Below, one piece after another: positions 17,795 through 26,096 of a stretch of DNA of 64,000 nucleotides; position 1 is the first letter of the stretch; each line of letters starts with the position of its first letter. The notes below the pieces were generated by a model. It was not told the DNA's origin, made no database searches, and saw only the letters and a list, made by a program, of their open reading frames with translations. Source of the DNA: Membranihabitans maritimus (GTDB taxonomy: Bacteria > Bacteroidota > Bacteroidia > Chitinophagales > Saprospiraceae); assembly GCF_021729145.1 (NCBI RefSeq), contig NZ_JAJSLW010000004.1, positions 186,001 through 250,000 of the forward strand. The letters are read 5' to 3'. The position numbers were made by a program, and so were the translations under genes.

Positions 17795-18615
17795 TAGCAC
17801 TCAATACAATATTTCTATCTAACAAAACCACACATCACGGTTCTCGTCATCCCGCAGTTAATGCCCCAAAAGGGATCACTAAGTGACGGGACTGACTGAC
17901 GATCTTTCCATAAATTGTCATGAGCCCCCGAGTCCTCGGGCTGAAAAGAACCTCATTTTGTTAACTCTTTTAGCCTTATGCCATAGGCATCCCATTGGGG
18001 CTAATCTTATTTGTATTTAATTCCGGGTTAAGAAGTATTTTGTCTTTCTAATTCTTCACTGAGTGCCAGTAATTTTCACCAATTCATTGGTTATTAAATC
18101 TTTAATTCCAGAAGGTTCATTTGGTTATTTAGGAATTAATCCTTTTATTAAGGATATTGATTTAACCTTAGCTCGAATGATAGTTATAGGTTCAGAGGGA
18201 TCAGAAGGGAAATATGCAGGGCAGCTTTCTGAAGCTGTATCGGGATAAGCAAAGGGAGTGAACACAGTAGATTCGACTTCTTGATCCAAGCTTGAGAATG
18301 TGTATTATGGAGTTATCACATGAAAACAGTGATCTTCTTCCTAAAAAGAGTACTAAATAGTCCACTAGGTATTCGCCCCCTTGGGGTCGAATCTACCTAT
18401 TCTCAAGTGCTCTGGGTCTTAAAAATTCATCTAACTCTGGTTATAAGAATGGAGAACGAAAATGACATCATTTTCGGGCGATATTATCTCCTTTGGACAC
18501 TAGCTGCCCATTAAATAAATTTTGATGGTTTGTTTCAGTAATTCAATATTGGTGTCATTTTGTTCGGCAGAACATTGATTGGTAAAATATTATCAAAAAT
18601 TAAAAAAACTTTCAC
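17795..18615. other. Intergenic stretch of about 820 bp with several small inverted repeats
   Basis: No gene is recognised. The 61- and 64-codon frames at 18063-18248 and 18320-18514 have no family features. A hairpin CCCGAG-tc-CTCGGG lies near 17927-17940. A dispersed pair of inverted sequence blocks at 18267-18407 is listed separately. The 3' end should contain the promoter of the betaine operon, but no clear TAnnTTTG box is visible. Confidence 0.45.
18267..18407. repeat. Inverted blocks GTAGATTCGAC and CTTGAGAAT around a 140-bp segment
   Basis: GTAGATTCGAC (18267-18277) recurs inverted as GTCGAATCTAC (18386-18396), a perfect 11-bp match. CTTGAGAAT (18291-18299) recurs inverted as ATTCTCAAG (18399-18407). 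The order of the two blocks is swapped between the arms, so this is not one simple hairpin. Inside the right arm, ATTCGCCCC pairs with GGGGTCGAAT with one bulged base (18371-18392). It may be a dispersed intergenic repeat or remnants of a mobile element. Confidence 0.5.
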
Positions 18616-19419
18616 GTGAGAAAACTCGAAAAGCAAGACTATGGAAGCAACCCCCTTGAAGTCAGGGAAAGCGATCAATATCAATTGGAATACATTGAAA
18701 AATTTGCAAAAAAATGGGATGAGCTAATTAATTGGCATGAACGATCCAGGGGTGAAGGTACTTTTTTTATAGATGTCCTAAAGAAAAAAGGGGTAGAAAG
18801 GGTACTGGATGTAGCTACCGGTACTGGATATCATTCAGTCCAGTTAATGGAAGCAGGATTCGATGTAGTCAGTGCCGATGGCAGCCCTGAAATGCTGTAT
18901 CGTGCTTTTGAAAATGGAAAAGAGATGGGACATTTATTGCAAACGGTACAAATAGACTGGAGATGGCTAAATCAGGGAATCCATGAAAAATTTGATGCTG
19001 TAATCTGTCTGGGAAATTCATTTACTCACCTCTTTTCTGAGAATGACCGTAGAAAAGCCTTGGCTGAATTTTATTCAGTTCTTCGCCACGATGGTATTTT
19101 AATCCTCGACCAAAGAAATTACGACGCAATATTGGATTCAGGATATTCCAGCAAACACAAGTACTACTATTGTGGAAACGATGTAGAGGTTGAACCAGAG
19201 TACACAGACGATGGGTTGGCAAGGTTCCGCTACCACTTTGAAGATGATTCTGTGTATTACCTTAATATGTTTCCACTAAGGTGCAAATACACCCAAAGGC
19301 TAATGAAAGAAGTTGGTTTCCAACGGATAAATACCTACGGTGATTTTCAGGAAACAGAGAAAAGGGAAGAACCCGATTTTTACATTCACGTAGCGGAAAA
19401 AAAGTATTTATCTCAATAA
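18616..19419 (+). CDS. Glycine/sarcosine N-methyltransferase (GSMT)
   Basis: This 267-residue enzyme should methylate glycine to sarcosine and then dimethylglycine using SAM, the first two steps of betaine synthesis from glycine. The N-terminus YGSNPLEVRESDQYQLEYI and the WDELINWHERSRGEGTFF block are characteristic of halophile GSMTs. Motif I is VLDVATGTGYHSVQL (about residues 61-75) and VICLGNSFTHLF (about 132-143) follows. The start is GTG, with no ATG nearby upstream in frame. It is followed 11 bp later by the SDMT gene; the pair completes the pathway. Confidence 0.9.
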   Translation: MRKLEKQDYGSNPLEVRESDQYQLEYIEKFAKKWDELINWHERSRGEGTFFIDVLKKKGVERVLDVATGTGYHSVQLMEAGFDVVSADGSPEMLYRAFENGKEMGHLLQTVQIDWRWLNQGIHEKFDAVICLGNSFTHLFSENDRRKALAEFYSVLRHDGILILDQRNYDAILDSGYSSKHKYYYCGNDVEVEPEYTDDGLARFRYHFEDDSVYYLNMFPLRCKYTQRLMKEVGFQRINTYGDFQETEKREEPDFYIHVAEKKYLSQ

Positions 19420-19430
19420 TAAACTAAAAG

Positions 19431-20285
19431 ATGAACGAATCAAAGATTCAGGCTGCTGATGTTGCGAAAGATTATTACAATAGTGAGGACGCAGATAATT
19501 TTTATGCTACAATATGGGGCGGCGAAGATATACACGTTGGAATTTATGAAACTGAAAACGATAAAATATTTGATGCCAGTAAAAGGACACAAGAGCGAAT
19601 GCTTTCACACCTTGGTAAAATTTCAGCCAACGACAAAGTCATTGACTTAGGTTCGGGATATGGTGGAGCGGCGCGCTATTTGGCCAAATTATTCAATTGT
19701 CGTGTCACAGCTTTGAACCTGAGTGACGTAGAAAATAAAAAGGCGCGCCAACTCAATAAGGAAAAAGGTTATGACAATACAATTGAAGTCATTGATGGTT
19801 ATTTTGAAGACATCCCTTTCGATGATAATTCTTTTGATATAGCCTGGTCTCAGGATGCATTTTTACATAGCCCTGACCGGGAACAGGTAATCAAAGAAGT
19901 CTCTCGAATACTCAAACCCGGAGGGAAATTTATCTTTACAGACCCGATGCAATCCGACCAATGTCCCGAAGGCGTCCTCGACCATATTCTCAGGAGAATC
20001 CACTTATCAGCCTTTGGCTCTCCCGGATTTTACGAATCGGAAGGGGCCAAAAACGGACTAAAAATGGTCAAATATGAAGATCTCACTATTCAATTGAGAA
20101 ACCATTATGCTACCGTACTGAAAAATACGGAGAAGTACGAAGAACAATTGGTCAGCACCATTAGCTCCGAGTACATTGCCAATATGAAATCAGGACTTCG
20201 ACACTGGGTAGAAGGCGCCGAAGCTGGATATCTGGCTTGGGGCATCTTTTATTTTGTTAGAGAAATTAAACCCCACTCGAAATAA
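19431..20285 (+). CDS. Sarcosine/dimethylglycine N-methyltransferase (SDMT)
   Basis: This 284-residue enzyme should complete glycine betaine synthesis by methylating sarcosine and dimethylglycine. It has the SDMT-type start YYNSEDADNFYATIWGGEDI, motif I VIDLGSGYGGAARYLA (about residues 69-84), DIAWSQDAFLHSPDR (about 127-141) and GGKFIFTDPMQSDQCPEGVL (about 165-184). It forms an operon with the GSMT gene, and together they make the compatible solute from glycine and SAM without choline. It ends 9 bp from the convergent amidohydrolase gene. Confidence 0.9.
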   Translation: MNESKIQAADVAKDYYNSEDADNFYATIWGGEDIHVGIYETENDKIFDASKRTQERMLSHLGKISANDKVIDLGSGYGGAARYLAKLFNCRVTALNLSDVENKKARQLNKEKGYDNTIEVIDGYFEDIPFDDNSFDIAWSQDAFLHSPDREQVIKEVSRILKPGGKFIFTDPMQSDQCPEGVLDHILRRIHLSAFGSPGFYESEGAKNGLKMVKYEDLTIQLRNHYATVLKNTEKYEEQLVSTISSEYIANMKSGLRHWVEGAEAGYLAWGIFYFVREIKPHSK

Positions 20286-20294
20286 TTTTCGGTT

Positions 20295-21245
20295 TTATTT
20301 CTGGAAATTATCTTCTAGCCGGAGAAAGTACACAGCATTATTATAAAAAATATCCCTTTTTTGTCTTTCTGTCAAAAAAGGTGCTTGCTCAATAGCTTCT
20401 ATCGCTTCCCCAATCTTTTCCGGCCAAACCATTTGGTCCGAACCAAACATTATACGTTTCCCGAGACCAGCCCTGATAAAGGCCTTGAGATAATCATAAA
20501 AAGCCGTGCGAGGAATGACCCAGGAAATTGTGGATACATCAGCATAAAGTTGGGGATACTGATACATCATTGCGATCATCTCATCCCGAAAGGGGTAACC
20601 GGCATTTTCAACAAAGAGCCTTAACTTCGGATGACGAACAAGAACATCTTCCAGCAGTAAAGGACTGCCTGCACCAGAACGGAAATGAGGCATGTATGGA
20701 CCGATACCCAAAGTGTGAATGAGAACAGGAAGACCGTGCTCTTCAGCAATAGCAAAATAGGGTTCCAGTGAAGGATCGTTTGGAAGAACACCATTCAGTT
20801 GAGCACCGATCTCACCTATGCCACCGAATCGTCCGGTCAGGATGTCTTGTTCTAGTTCCTCGGAAGCAGGAGTTCCAGTTTTAAAAATAAACGGTGAAGC
20901 AATAAATCGTTTAGGAGCAGCAGCTTTCCATTGATCTACAGCTGACAGATCCACACCGCTGAGAAACCCCTTGACTATATTGTAGCGGTCCATAATCTCC
21001 AATGTTTTTTTCATCAACTCCTTAGAATCAACTGTTGCATGTCCTTCACCTTCACAAGGCACCGGACGACAAATAGCGGGTATCCCCGGAGGTACTTCGT
21101 GAGGCATTCCCGTATGCATATGCATATCAATGATAGGGAGCCTTTCCTTGTTCGTGGCTGATGATGGGGTTTGAGCAATTATTTGCATTCCCAATAAGAC
21201 AAAAGTTAGAACTGCCCCCTGTACTAAACCTGATGGATATCTCAT
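20295..21245 (-). CDS. Exported amidohydrolase-family (TIM-barrel) metal-dependent hydrolase
   Basis: This 316-residue protein has a signal peptide (to about residue 25, ending IIAQTPS), the metal motif IDMHMHTG (about 39-46) with HxH, a second His region VLIHTLGIGP, and a C-terminal Asp in MFGSDQMVWP. This matches the amidohydrolase-2 group (decarboxylase- or lactonase-like). The substrate is unknown. Palindromic sequence 60-100 bp upstream of the start is a candidate operator. It is a single gene, convergent with the SDMT gene. Confidence 0.8.
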   Translation of the reverse strand: MRYPSGLVQGAVLTFVLLGMQIIAQTPSSATNKERLPIIDMHMHTGMPHEVPPGIPAICRPVPCEGEGHATVDSKELMKKTLEIMDRYNIVKGFLSGVDLSAVDQWKAAAPKRFIASPFIFKTGTPASEELEQDILTGRFGGIGEIGAQLNGVLPNDPSLEPYFAIAEEHGLPVLIHTLGIGPYMPHFRSGAGSPLLLEDVLVRHPKLRLFVENAGYPFRDEMIAMMYQYPQLYADVSTISWVIPRTAFYDYLKAFIRAGLGKRIMFGSDQMVWPEKIGEAIEAIEQAPFLTERQKRDIFYNNAVYFLRLEDNFQK

Positions 21246-21301
21246 CTTAATATTATTTTAGGCAAACCTACTAATGACAGGAGCTTTATCGCATCGGTGA
21301 G

Positions 21302-21346
21302 ATTACCCAATTTTTAACGGTGTAAAAAATGGGTAATTCTACCCAT
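21302..21346 (-). promoter_or_regulatory. Palindrome cluster upstream of the amidohydrolase gene (candidate operator)
   Basis: ATTACCCA starting at 21302 is matched by inverted TGGGTAAT ending at 21337; the arms extend to 14 bp with one mismatch. The right arm overlaps a second perfect 7-bp palindrome, ATGGGTA-attc-TACCCAT (21329-21346). Three copies of one half-site lie 57-101 bp before the start codon, a layout typical of repressor or activator binding. The binding protein is unknown; the TPR-LuxR regulator nearby is a possible candidate. Confidence 0.45.
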
Positions 21347-21698
21347 AAATTTAGTGCATCAAACACTAGTGTGAGAAATTCCGGGATATTTTTGCATTCA
21401 TAAATTTAAAGGTTTTCATATTTTGAGGACATAGTTTAGGTTTTCACCTCACCAATACCAAAAATTATGGCAATATGTCCACACGCTTTTTAATGTGAAT
21501 AATTTTTTAGTGGGACTCAGTATACCTTACGCAAGTTATTGTAAATCATAATTTCATTCATCCTATTTGCGTGCCCCCAATTTATAATTTTGAGAATAAA
21601 TGAATACGGCAACTTATAGGTAGGGTCAAGTGGCGAAAATGAAAGAGAATTAATAATCCAAAGTTAGTTGATGGAAACAAATCTAGATTCAGAAGTGG

Positions 21699-21965
21699 TC
21701 AATTGCCCTTTTTATCCCTTTGTCTTGAAACAAAGGGATGAAAATTCAAGACAAAATAATTGCTTTTTCTCATAGCAGGCCCCCGCTCCCACCTATTTTG
21801 TCGATTGCCTTCGCACATACCTTGTATTAAAAATAAGTTGAACAATTGTTCTAATTTATGGGTTCGAAGGCCTTGGGTTTCAAAAATTCTTAACGCTTTC
21901 ACTTCAAGTGCGGGCCGTACCTCTTTCTTCGACCGCATGTCGCCATAGCTATACCGGTGGCACAA
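21699..21965 (-). other. Unexplained element with a perfect hairpin and an 88-codon open frame
   Basis: The open frame begins MCHRYSYGDMRSKKEV and ends VSRQRDKKGN. It has no recognisable domain, and the opposite strand is also partly open. Inside its 3' end is a perfect hairpin, ATCCCTTTGT-cttgaa-ACAAAGGGAT (21714-21739). Even composition and a strong hairpin suggest a repeated non-coding or mobile-element-derived sequence rather than a gene. The rest of the 21246-22013 gap shows nothing else beyond the palindromes at 21302. Confidence 0.3.
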
Positions 21966-22013
21966 ATGCTACGAAGAATCATATTTTATTCCAGGTCTGA
22001 TTAAATGGGCTTA

Positions 22014-23615
22014 TTATTCAAAGATTCCGTGTTTAATAGCGAAAGCGGTAGCTTTCACTCTCGAATTTACTTTGAGTTTATTAAAAATATTACTCATGTG
22101 GCGATCTACGGTTCGTTCACTGATAAATAATTCAGAGGCTACGGATTTATTAGTCCTTCCGTAAGTTACATGGCGCAAAATCTGGAGCTCGCGAAGAGTA
22201 AGACCATACACATCCCGGTTCTTTCTTTTATTCTCCAATCGCTCTATTCTTTGCAGATCAGGCTTAGCCATAAGCTGCTCATAAGTCCATTTTGTACCAA
22301 CAAATTCCATATCCGAACTTTCTTTATCCCCCATTTTTCTATAAATGAGACCTTTCACTTCCCGAGTCCGTGCCGTTTCATAAGGCAAGTCCATACTAAT
22401 CCATATTTCTAGTGCCTTTTCCAGGTGCTCCAGGGCTTGAGTAAAGTCTTTCTCGGCAAAAAGAACGGTTCCCAGCGCATAGGATGACATAGCATAAAGG
22501 TAGGGCACATCAAAGTCAAAAGCGATTTCGTTTAATTCTTCGGTTGCCTCACGTGCCTCCCTATTTTGCCCGGCAGCAATCATAATTCGCACCACACCTG
22601 GGAGGAGATCGGCCCGAACCATGGGATCCTTAAGTTCCCGTAAATTGTTTCTTATGGAAGTTTCGGCTACATCAATGCGCCCTTGCACCAGACGGAGCAG
22701 CGCTAGTCCCGGTTGAGGGTTTCTTCCCCATTTGGCAGCTTTCTTATAACAGCTTTCCGCATTTTCAAATGCACCAAATAACCGATGCAATTCAGCCTGC
22801 AAATAATACGCTTCCCCGGTAGCTGAGGGAAGGGAGGTTCTAAATCGGATACATGCCAGTTCCGCTTCTTTCATAGCTTCCGTCCAATCCCCAAATCGCT
22901 GCAAAATTTCCGCCCTACGAACCAAGCATTGGCCTCTGAATGGAACGAGGTCAGGCTGTGAATTACACCATTTGCTTAGGGCAGTCGTCCATTCCTTTGC
23001 TCTTTGTAAGTCCCACACCTTTCTGCAAATTGAAAGTGCTCCACAGTATACAATTCCCCTGGCAATATGATGTACCTCTTCGCTTTCTACAACTATCATG
23101 GCTTCATCGAGTAAGCTAATCCCTTTGTTAACATTTCCCTGGCGAACCATAGCCAGACCATACCCAAATAGTGAAATTGCCTTTAAGTCGGCATCATTAC
23201 ATTGTTCTCCAATTGACACGGCTTGTTCAAAGAGTTTCATTGCTTTCGCAACATTCCCACCGGATAAAGCTCCACGGGCTAATGGAATAAGGAGCAATCC
23301 GTATTCTGCACTTTTTTGATCCTCTTTGTCAAGAAGCCTTTTTCCCTTTGTAATCCAACCACTACCGTGCGCCTTGTCCCCCTTGTTTAAATGGATAAAC
23401 CCAAGCCAAAAAATACACCTGACTGCCTTGTGAATTAAATTTTGAGATAAATAAACAGCTTGTGCACGTTTCATTGCATCAATACACTCCTCTTCCCTAC
23501 CGGTCAGGTATGCGGATGTAGCTAGAATTTCCAGATCCTCAGGCACCAAAGACTGCACGCGATCAACTTTTGAAAGCCGGGTATAAGTCTCCGTCCAATT
23601 CTGTGATCTTTTCAT
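22014..23615 (-). CDS. TPR-containing LuxR-type transcriptional regulator
   Basis: This 533-residue protein is mostly alpha-helical repeats of TPR type (about residues 20-440, e.g. ALEHLEKALEIWISMDLPYE), ending in a LuxR helix-turn-helix (about 470-530: LTLRELQILRHVTYGRTNKS, then ISERTVDRHMSNIFNKL). There is no N-terminal ATPase or receiver domain, so the TPR region may sense a protein or ligand, as in MalT-like C-terminal halves. The ATG at 23615 is preferred over a TTG at 23639, because the TTG lies inside a perfect palindrome that looks like an operator. The GMC operon lies upstream on the same strand. Confidence 0.82.
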   Translation of the reverse strand: MKRSQNWTETYTRLSKVDRVQSLVPEDLEILATSAYLTGREEECIDAMKRAQAVYLSQNLIHKAVRCIFWLGFIHLNKGDKAHGSGWITKGKRLLDKEDQKSAEYGLLLIPLARGALSGGNVAKAMKLFEQAVSIGEQCNDADLKAISLFGYGLAMVRQGNVNKGISLLDEAMIVVESEEVHHIARGIVYCGALSICRKVWDLQRAKEWTTALSKWCNSQPDLVPFRGQCLVRRAEILQRFGDWTEAMKEAELACIRFRTSLPSATGEAYYLQAELHRLFGAFENAESCYKKAAKWGRNPQPGLALLRLVQGRIDVAETSIRNNLRELKDPMVRADLLPGVVRIMIAAGQNREAREATEELNEIAFDFDVPYLYAMSSYALGTVLFAEKDFTQALEHLEKALEIWISMDLPYETARTREVKGLIYRKMGDKESSDMEFVGTKWTYEQLMAKPDLQRIERLENKRKNRDVYGLTLRELQILRHVTYGRTNKSVASELFISERTVDRHMSNIFNKLKVNSRVKATAFAIKHGIFE

Positions 23616-23625
23616 GAATGCCTGT

Positions 23626-23657
23626 TTTATAGCGTACAATATTTGATACGCTATAAA
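23626..23657 (-). promoter_or_regulatory. Perfect 11-bp palindrome just upstream of the LuxR-type regulator
   Basis: TTTATAGCGTA (23626-23636) and TACGCTATAAA (23647-23657) are exact inverted repeats around a 10-bp spacer, ending 10 bp before the ATG at 23615. Half-sites one helical turn apart are typical of a dimeric DNA-binding protein, so autoregulation is a reasonable guess. A transcript hairpin affecting translation is the alternative. Confidence 0.5.
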
Positions 23658-23797
23658 CTACTAAAAATTTATAAGAAATTCTTGTTTAACTACCTGCTAT
23701 CTATTATTGCTTTTGGAGATATGGGACAGTTCTTTTTACAAAGGATACAAGCACAATTAACCCCATTATAAAGAGTAGATGATTCGCAAAGGCGAAT

Positions 23798-25486
23798 TTA
23801 TATCTCACCACTCTTCAATTTCCTCACTGCATAATCGCATGCCCTCGCTGTCAATGCCATATATGTAAGCGAAGGACTTTTGTGTCCACAGGAAGGCATA
23901 GCAGATCCATCAGTGACAAATAGATTAGGTATATCGTGGCTTTGATTATACCCATTAAGCATTGAAGTTTTGGGATCACGTCCCATTCGCGCAGTACCCA
24001 TTTCATGTACGGCATCACCGTGAATAGGTGTAGCGTCAGATACCCTGATATCTTTGAGACCAGCCACTTCAAGGAGTTCCTGGATCTGCGCCTTCATATC
24101 CTTACGCATCTCAAATTCATTTTCCTTGAATTCAGCTGTAATCCGCAAGGTTGGTAGGCCCCATTGGTCCATATTATTATAGTCCAATTCGACTTTATTG
24201 TCGTGATAAGGCAAACATTCACCATACGCTGAAAGACCAAATCGCCAGGGTCCTTGCTGTACTATTTTCTCCTTGAGTTCTTTACCTATTCCCGCCTGAT
24301 TAAAATTCAATCCACCTCTGGAAGCACCACCCCATATACCAAATCCTCTAAGGTAAGAAGTTTCTTGCTTGTGAATATTTCGAAAACGTGGAATAGTTAC
24401 ACCACTTGGCCGGAATCCTCGATATGTTTTATCTTCAAAACCTTCAAAATGACCCGAACCACTTACATTTTTGTGATGGTCCATTAAATAATGCCCCAAC
24501 ACTCCACTTGAATTGCCCAATCCATCCGGGAAACGATCAGATGTAGATCGCATTAATAATGCTGTAGAGGGCAATGTCGAAGCACAAAGAAAAATCACTT
24601 TTGCTTTGAATTCCATCTCTTCTTTGGTAACAGCATCAATGACTCGTACGCCGGATACTTTATTAGTATCTTTATCGTAGAAAATGGATTCTACTATAGA
24701 ATGAGGACGCAATGTCATGTTTCCTGTATCATGAGCTGCAGGCAATGTAGAACTGTTACTACTAAAATAGGCACCAAAAGGACACCCCCGATGACATAAA
24801 TTCCTGTTTTGGCATTGTGACCGGCCCTTGAATTGTCCGGGCTCTACTTTTGTCAAATGAGCTACACGATTAGGTATCATTTTCCGATCCGGATAATGAG
24901 ATTCAATCCTTTTCTTTATTTCCTTTTCGGTGCAATTCATTTCCAGGGGCTGCAAAAATTGCCCATCAGGAAAATCGTATATTCCTTCTTTGCTGCCACT
25001 TACACCAATAAACTTTTCTACATAGTCATACCAGGGAGCTATGTCTTTGTACCTGATGGGCCAATCCACTCCTACTCCATCCCGTTTATTTGCTCCAAAA
25101 TCTACATCACTCCATCGATAAGACCCCCTACCCCATAACAAAGACTTTCCCCCTGTTTGGTAACCGCGGAACCATAAATATGGTTTGTCTTCCGGATTGG
25201 AATATGGGTGATCGATATCTTTGACAAAAAAATGTTTTGACGCTTCGCTAAAATTGTATTTTTTGCTTTGGATAGGATATTCTTTCCTGGTTTTGGGATC
25301 GTCGTATTTTCGATACTTGAATTCCCATGGCGCCATATTGGTAGTGGGATAATCCTCCAGGTGTTTCACCTCCCTTCCCCTTTCCAGAACCAGTGTTTTA
25401 AGTCCTTTTTCAGTTAATTCTTTTGCTGCCCATCCCCCAGTCATTCCAGAACCAATCACTATTGCATCGAATGTATTTATAGCCAT
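23798..25486 (-). CDS. GMC-family FAD-dependent sugar/alcohol oxidoreductase
   Basis: This 562-residue flavoprotein has an N-terminal FAD motif (DAIVIGSGMTGGWAAKEL, about residues 6-23), the sugar-oxidoreductase cysteine segment CQNRNLCHRGCPFGAYFSSN (about 228-247) and the C-terminal GMC motif HEMGTARMG with SCGHKSPSLTYMALTAR. It likely oxidises a sugar or cyclitol hydroxyl to a keto group and passes electrons to the respiratory chain. The small subunit gene lies immediately upstream (10-bp gap), matching gluconate 2-dehydrogenase-type complexes. It has no Tat signal itself, so export could be by hitchhiking. Confidence 0.88.
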   Translation of the reverse strand: MAINTFDAIVIGSGMTGGWAAKELTEKGLKTLVLERGREVKHLEDYPTTNMAPWEFKYRKYDDPKTRKEYPIQSKKYNFSEASKHFFVKDIDHPYSNPEDKPYLWFRGYQTGGKSLLWGRGSYRWSDVDFGANKRDGVGVDWPIRYKDIAPWYDYVEKFIGVSGSKEGIYDFPDGQFLQPLEMNCTEKEIKKRIESHYPDRKMIPNRVAHLTKVEPGQFKGRSQCQNRNLCHRGCPFGAYFSSNSSTLPAAHDTGNMTLRPHSIVESIFYDKDTNKVSGVRVIDAVTKEEMEFKAKVIFLCASTLPSTALLMRSTSDRFPDGLGNSSGVLGHYLMDHHKNVSGSGHFEGFEDKTYRGFRPSGVTIPRFRNIHKQETSYLRGFGIWGGASRGGLNFNQAGIGKELKEKIVQQGPWRFGLSAYGECLPYHDNKVELDYNNMDQWGLPTLRITAEFKENEFEMRKDMKAQIQELLEVAGLKDIRVSDATPIHGDAVHEMGTARMGRDPKTSMLNGYNQSHDIPNLFVTDGSAMPSCGHKSPSLTYMALTARACDYAVRKLKSGEI

Positions 25487-25496
25487 TTTTATATTT

Positions 25497-26090
25497 TTAC
25501 ATATGATTTCCTATAGTAATAAGTGGTTCTTCCGGTGCCTCTATACACGCTTTATACTCTCCAGGTACTGGTGCATAATCGAGGTTTTCAGTTACCCCTT
25601 TTTCCGAAGTAAAATATGCCATAAGGACGAGGCCTTTTATCGACTTATAGTTTTCCAGTAGATCATTTTTAAACTTACCAACTTCCCCTTTTCCATAGGC
25701 CGCATTGTCCAGTTTTTGTATAAATAAAACTTGTTCTTCTGCAGAAAGATTAGAAAAAGGATGGTGACCGCTATCCGGAATATAGTTTTCGATTTCTTTT
25801 AATCCCTTTTGGACCTGATTTGATAACTCAGAATCAAAAATTTCTGCCACTAATAGATCTATAAACTCCGGCACTTTGGCATCTGAAGCCGAAGCGGATT
25901 TCGTGCCGGGAATAATGATATCCGATAAAATGGTTAATGTTGTAAATTGGGACAAACTCAATGCCACAGGTAGTCCATCTTGAGGAATATCAGAATCATT
26001 GCACCCCTGAAAAAAAACCGAAATTGCAGGGGCAAACACCCCTGCCCCGATAATCCGGGAAGTATTCTTAAGTGCTTGTCTACGATCCAT
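25497..26090 (-). CDS. Gluconate 2-dehydrogenase subunit 3-like protein, Tat signal
   Basis: This 197-residue protein has a twin-arginine start (MDRRQALKNT) followed by a hydrophobic stretch, a Cys at FFQGCND, and the TLTILSDIIIPGTKSASAS segment typical of the gluconate 2-dehydrogenase subunit 3 family. It should be the periplasmic small subunit that partners and co-exports the GMC flavoprotein encoded next. It sits 6 bp after the enolase-superfamily gene, in the same operon. Confidence 0.88.
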   Translation of the reverse strand: MDRRQALKNTSRIIGAGVFAPAISVFFQGCNDSDIPQDGLPVALSLSQFTTLTILSDIIIPGTKSASASDAKVPEFIDLLVAEIFDSELSNQVQKGLKEIENYIPDSGHHPFSNLSAEEQVLFIQKLDNAAYGKGEVGKFKNDLLENYKSIKGLVLMAYFTSEKGVTENLDYAPVPGEYKACIEAPEEPLITIGNHM

Positions 26091-26096
26091 AATGCA

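Noticed and set aside
18063-18514. Two small plus-strand frames upstream of the betaine genes
   Set aside because: No ribosome site, no family features, and one spans the inverted repeat region.
23616-23639. TTG start for the LuxR-type regulator
   Set aside because: The codon lies inside the upstream palindrome; the ATG at 23615 is better placed.
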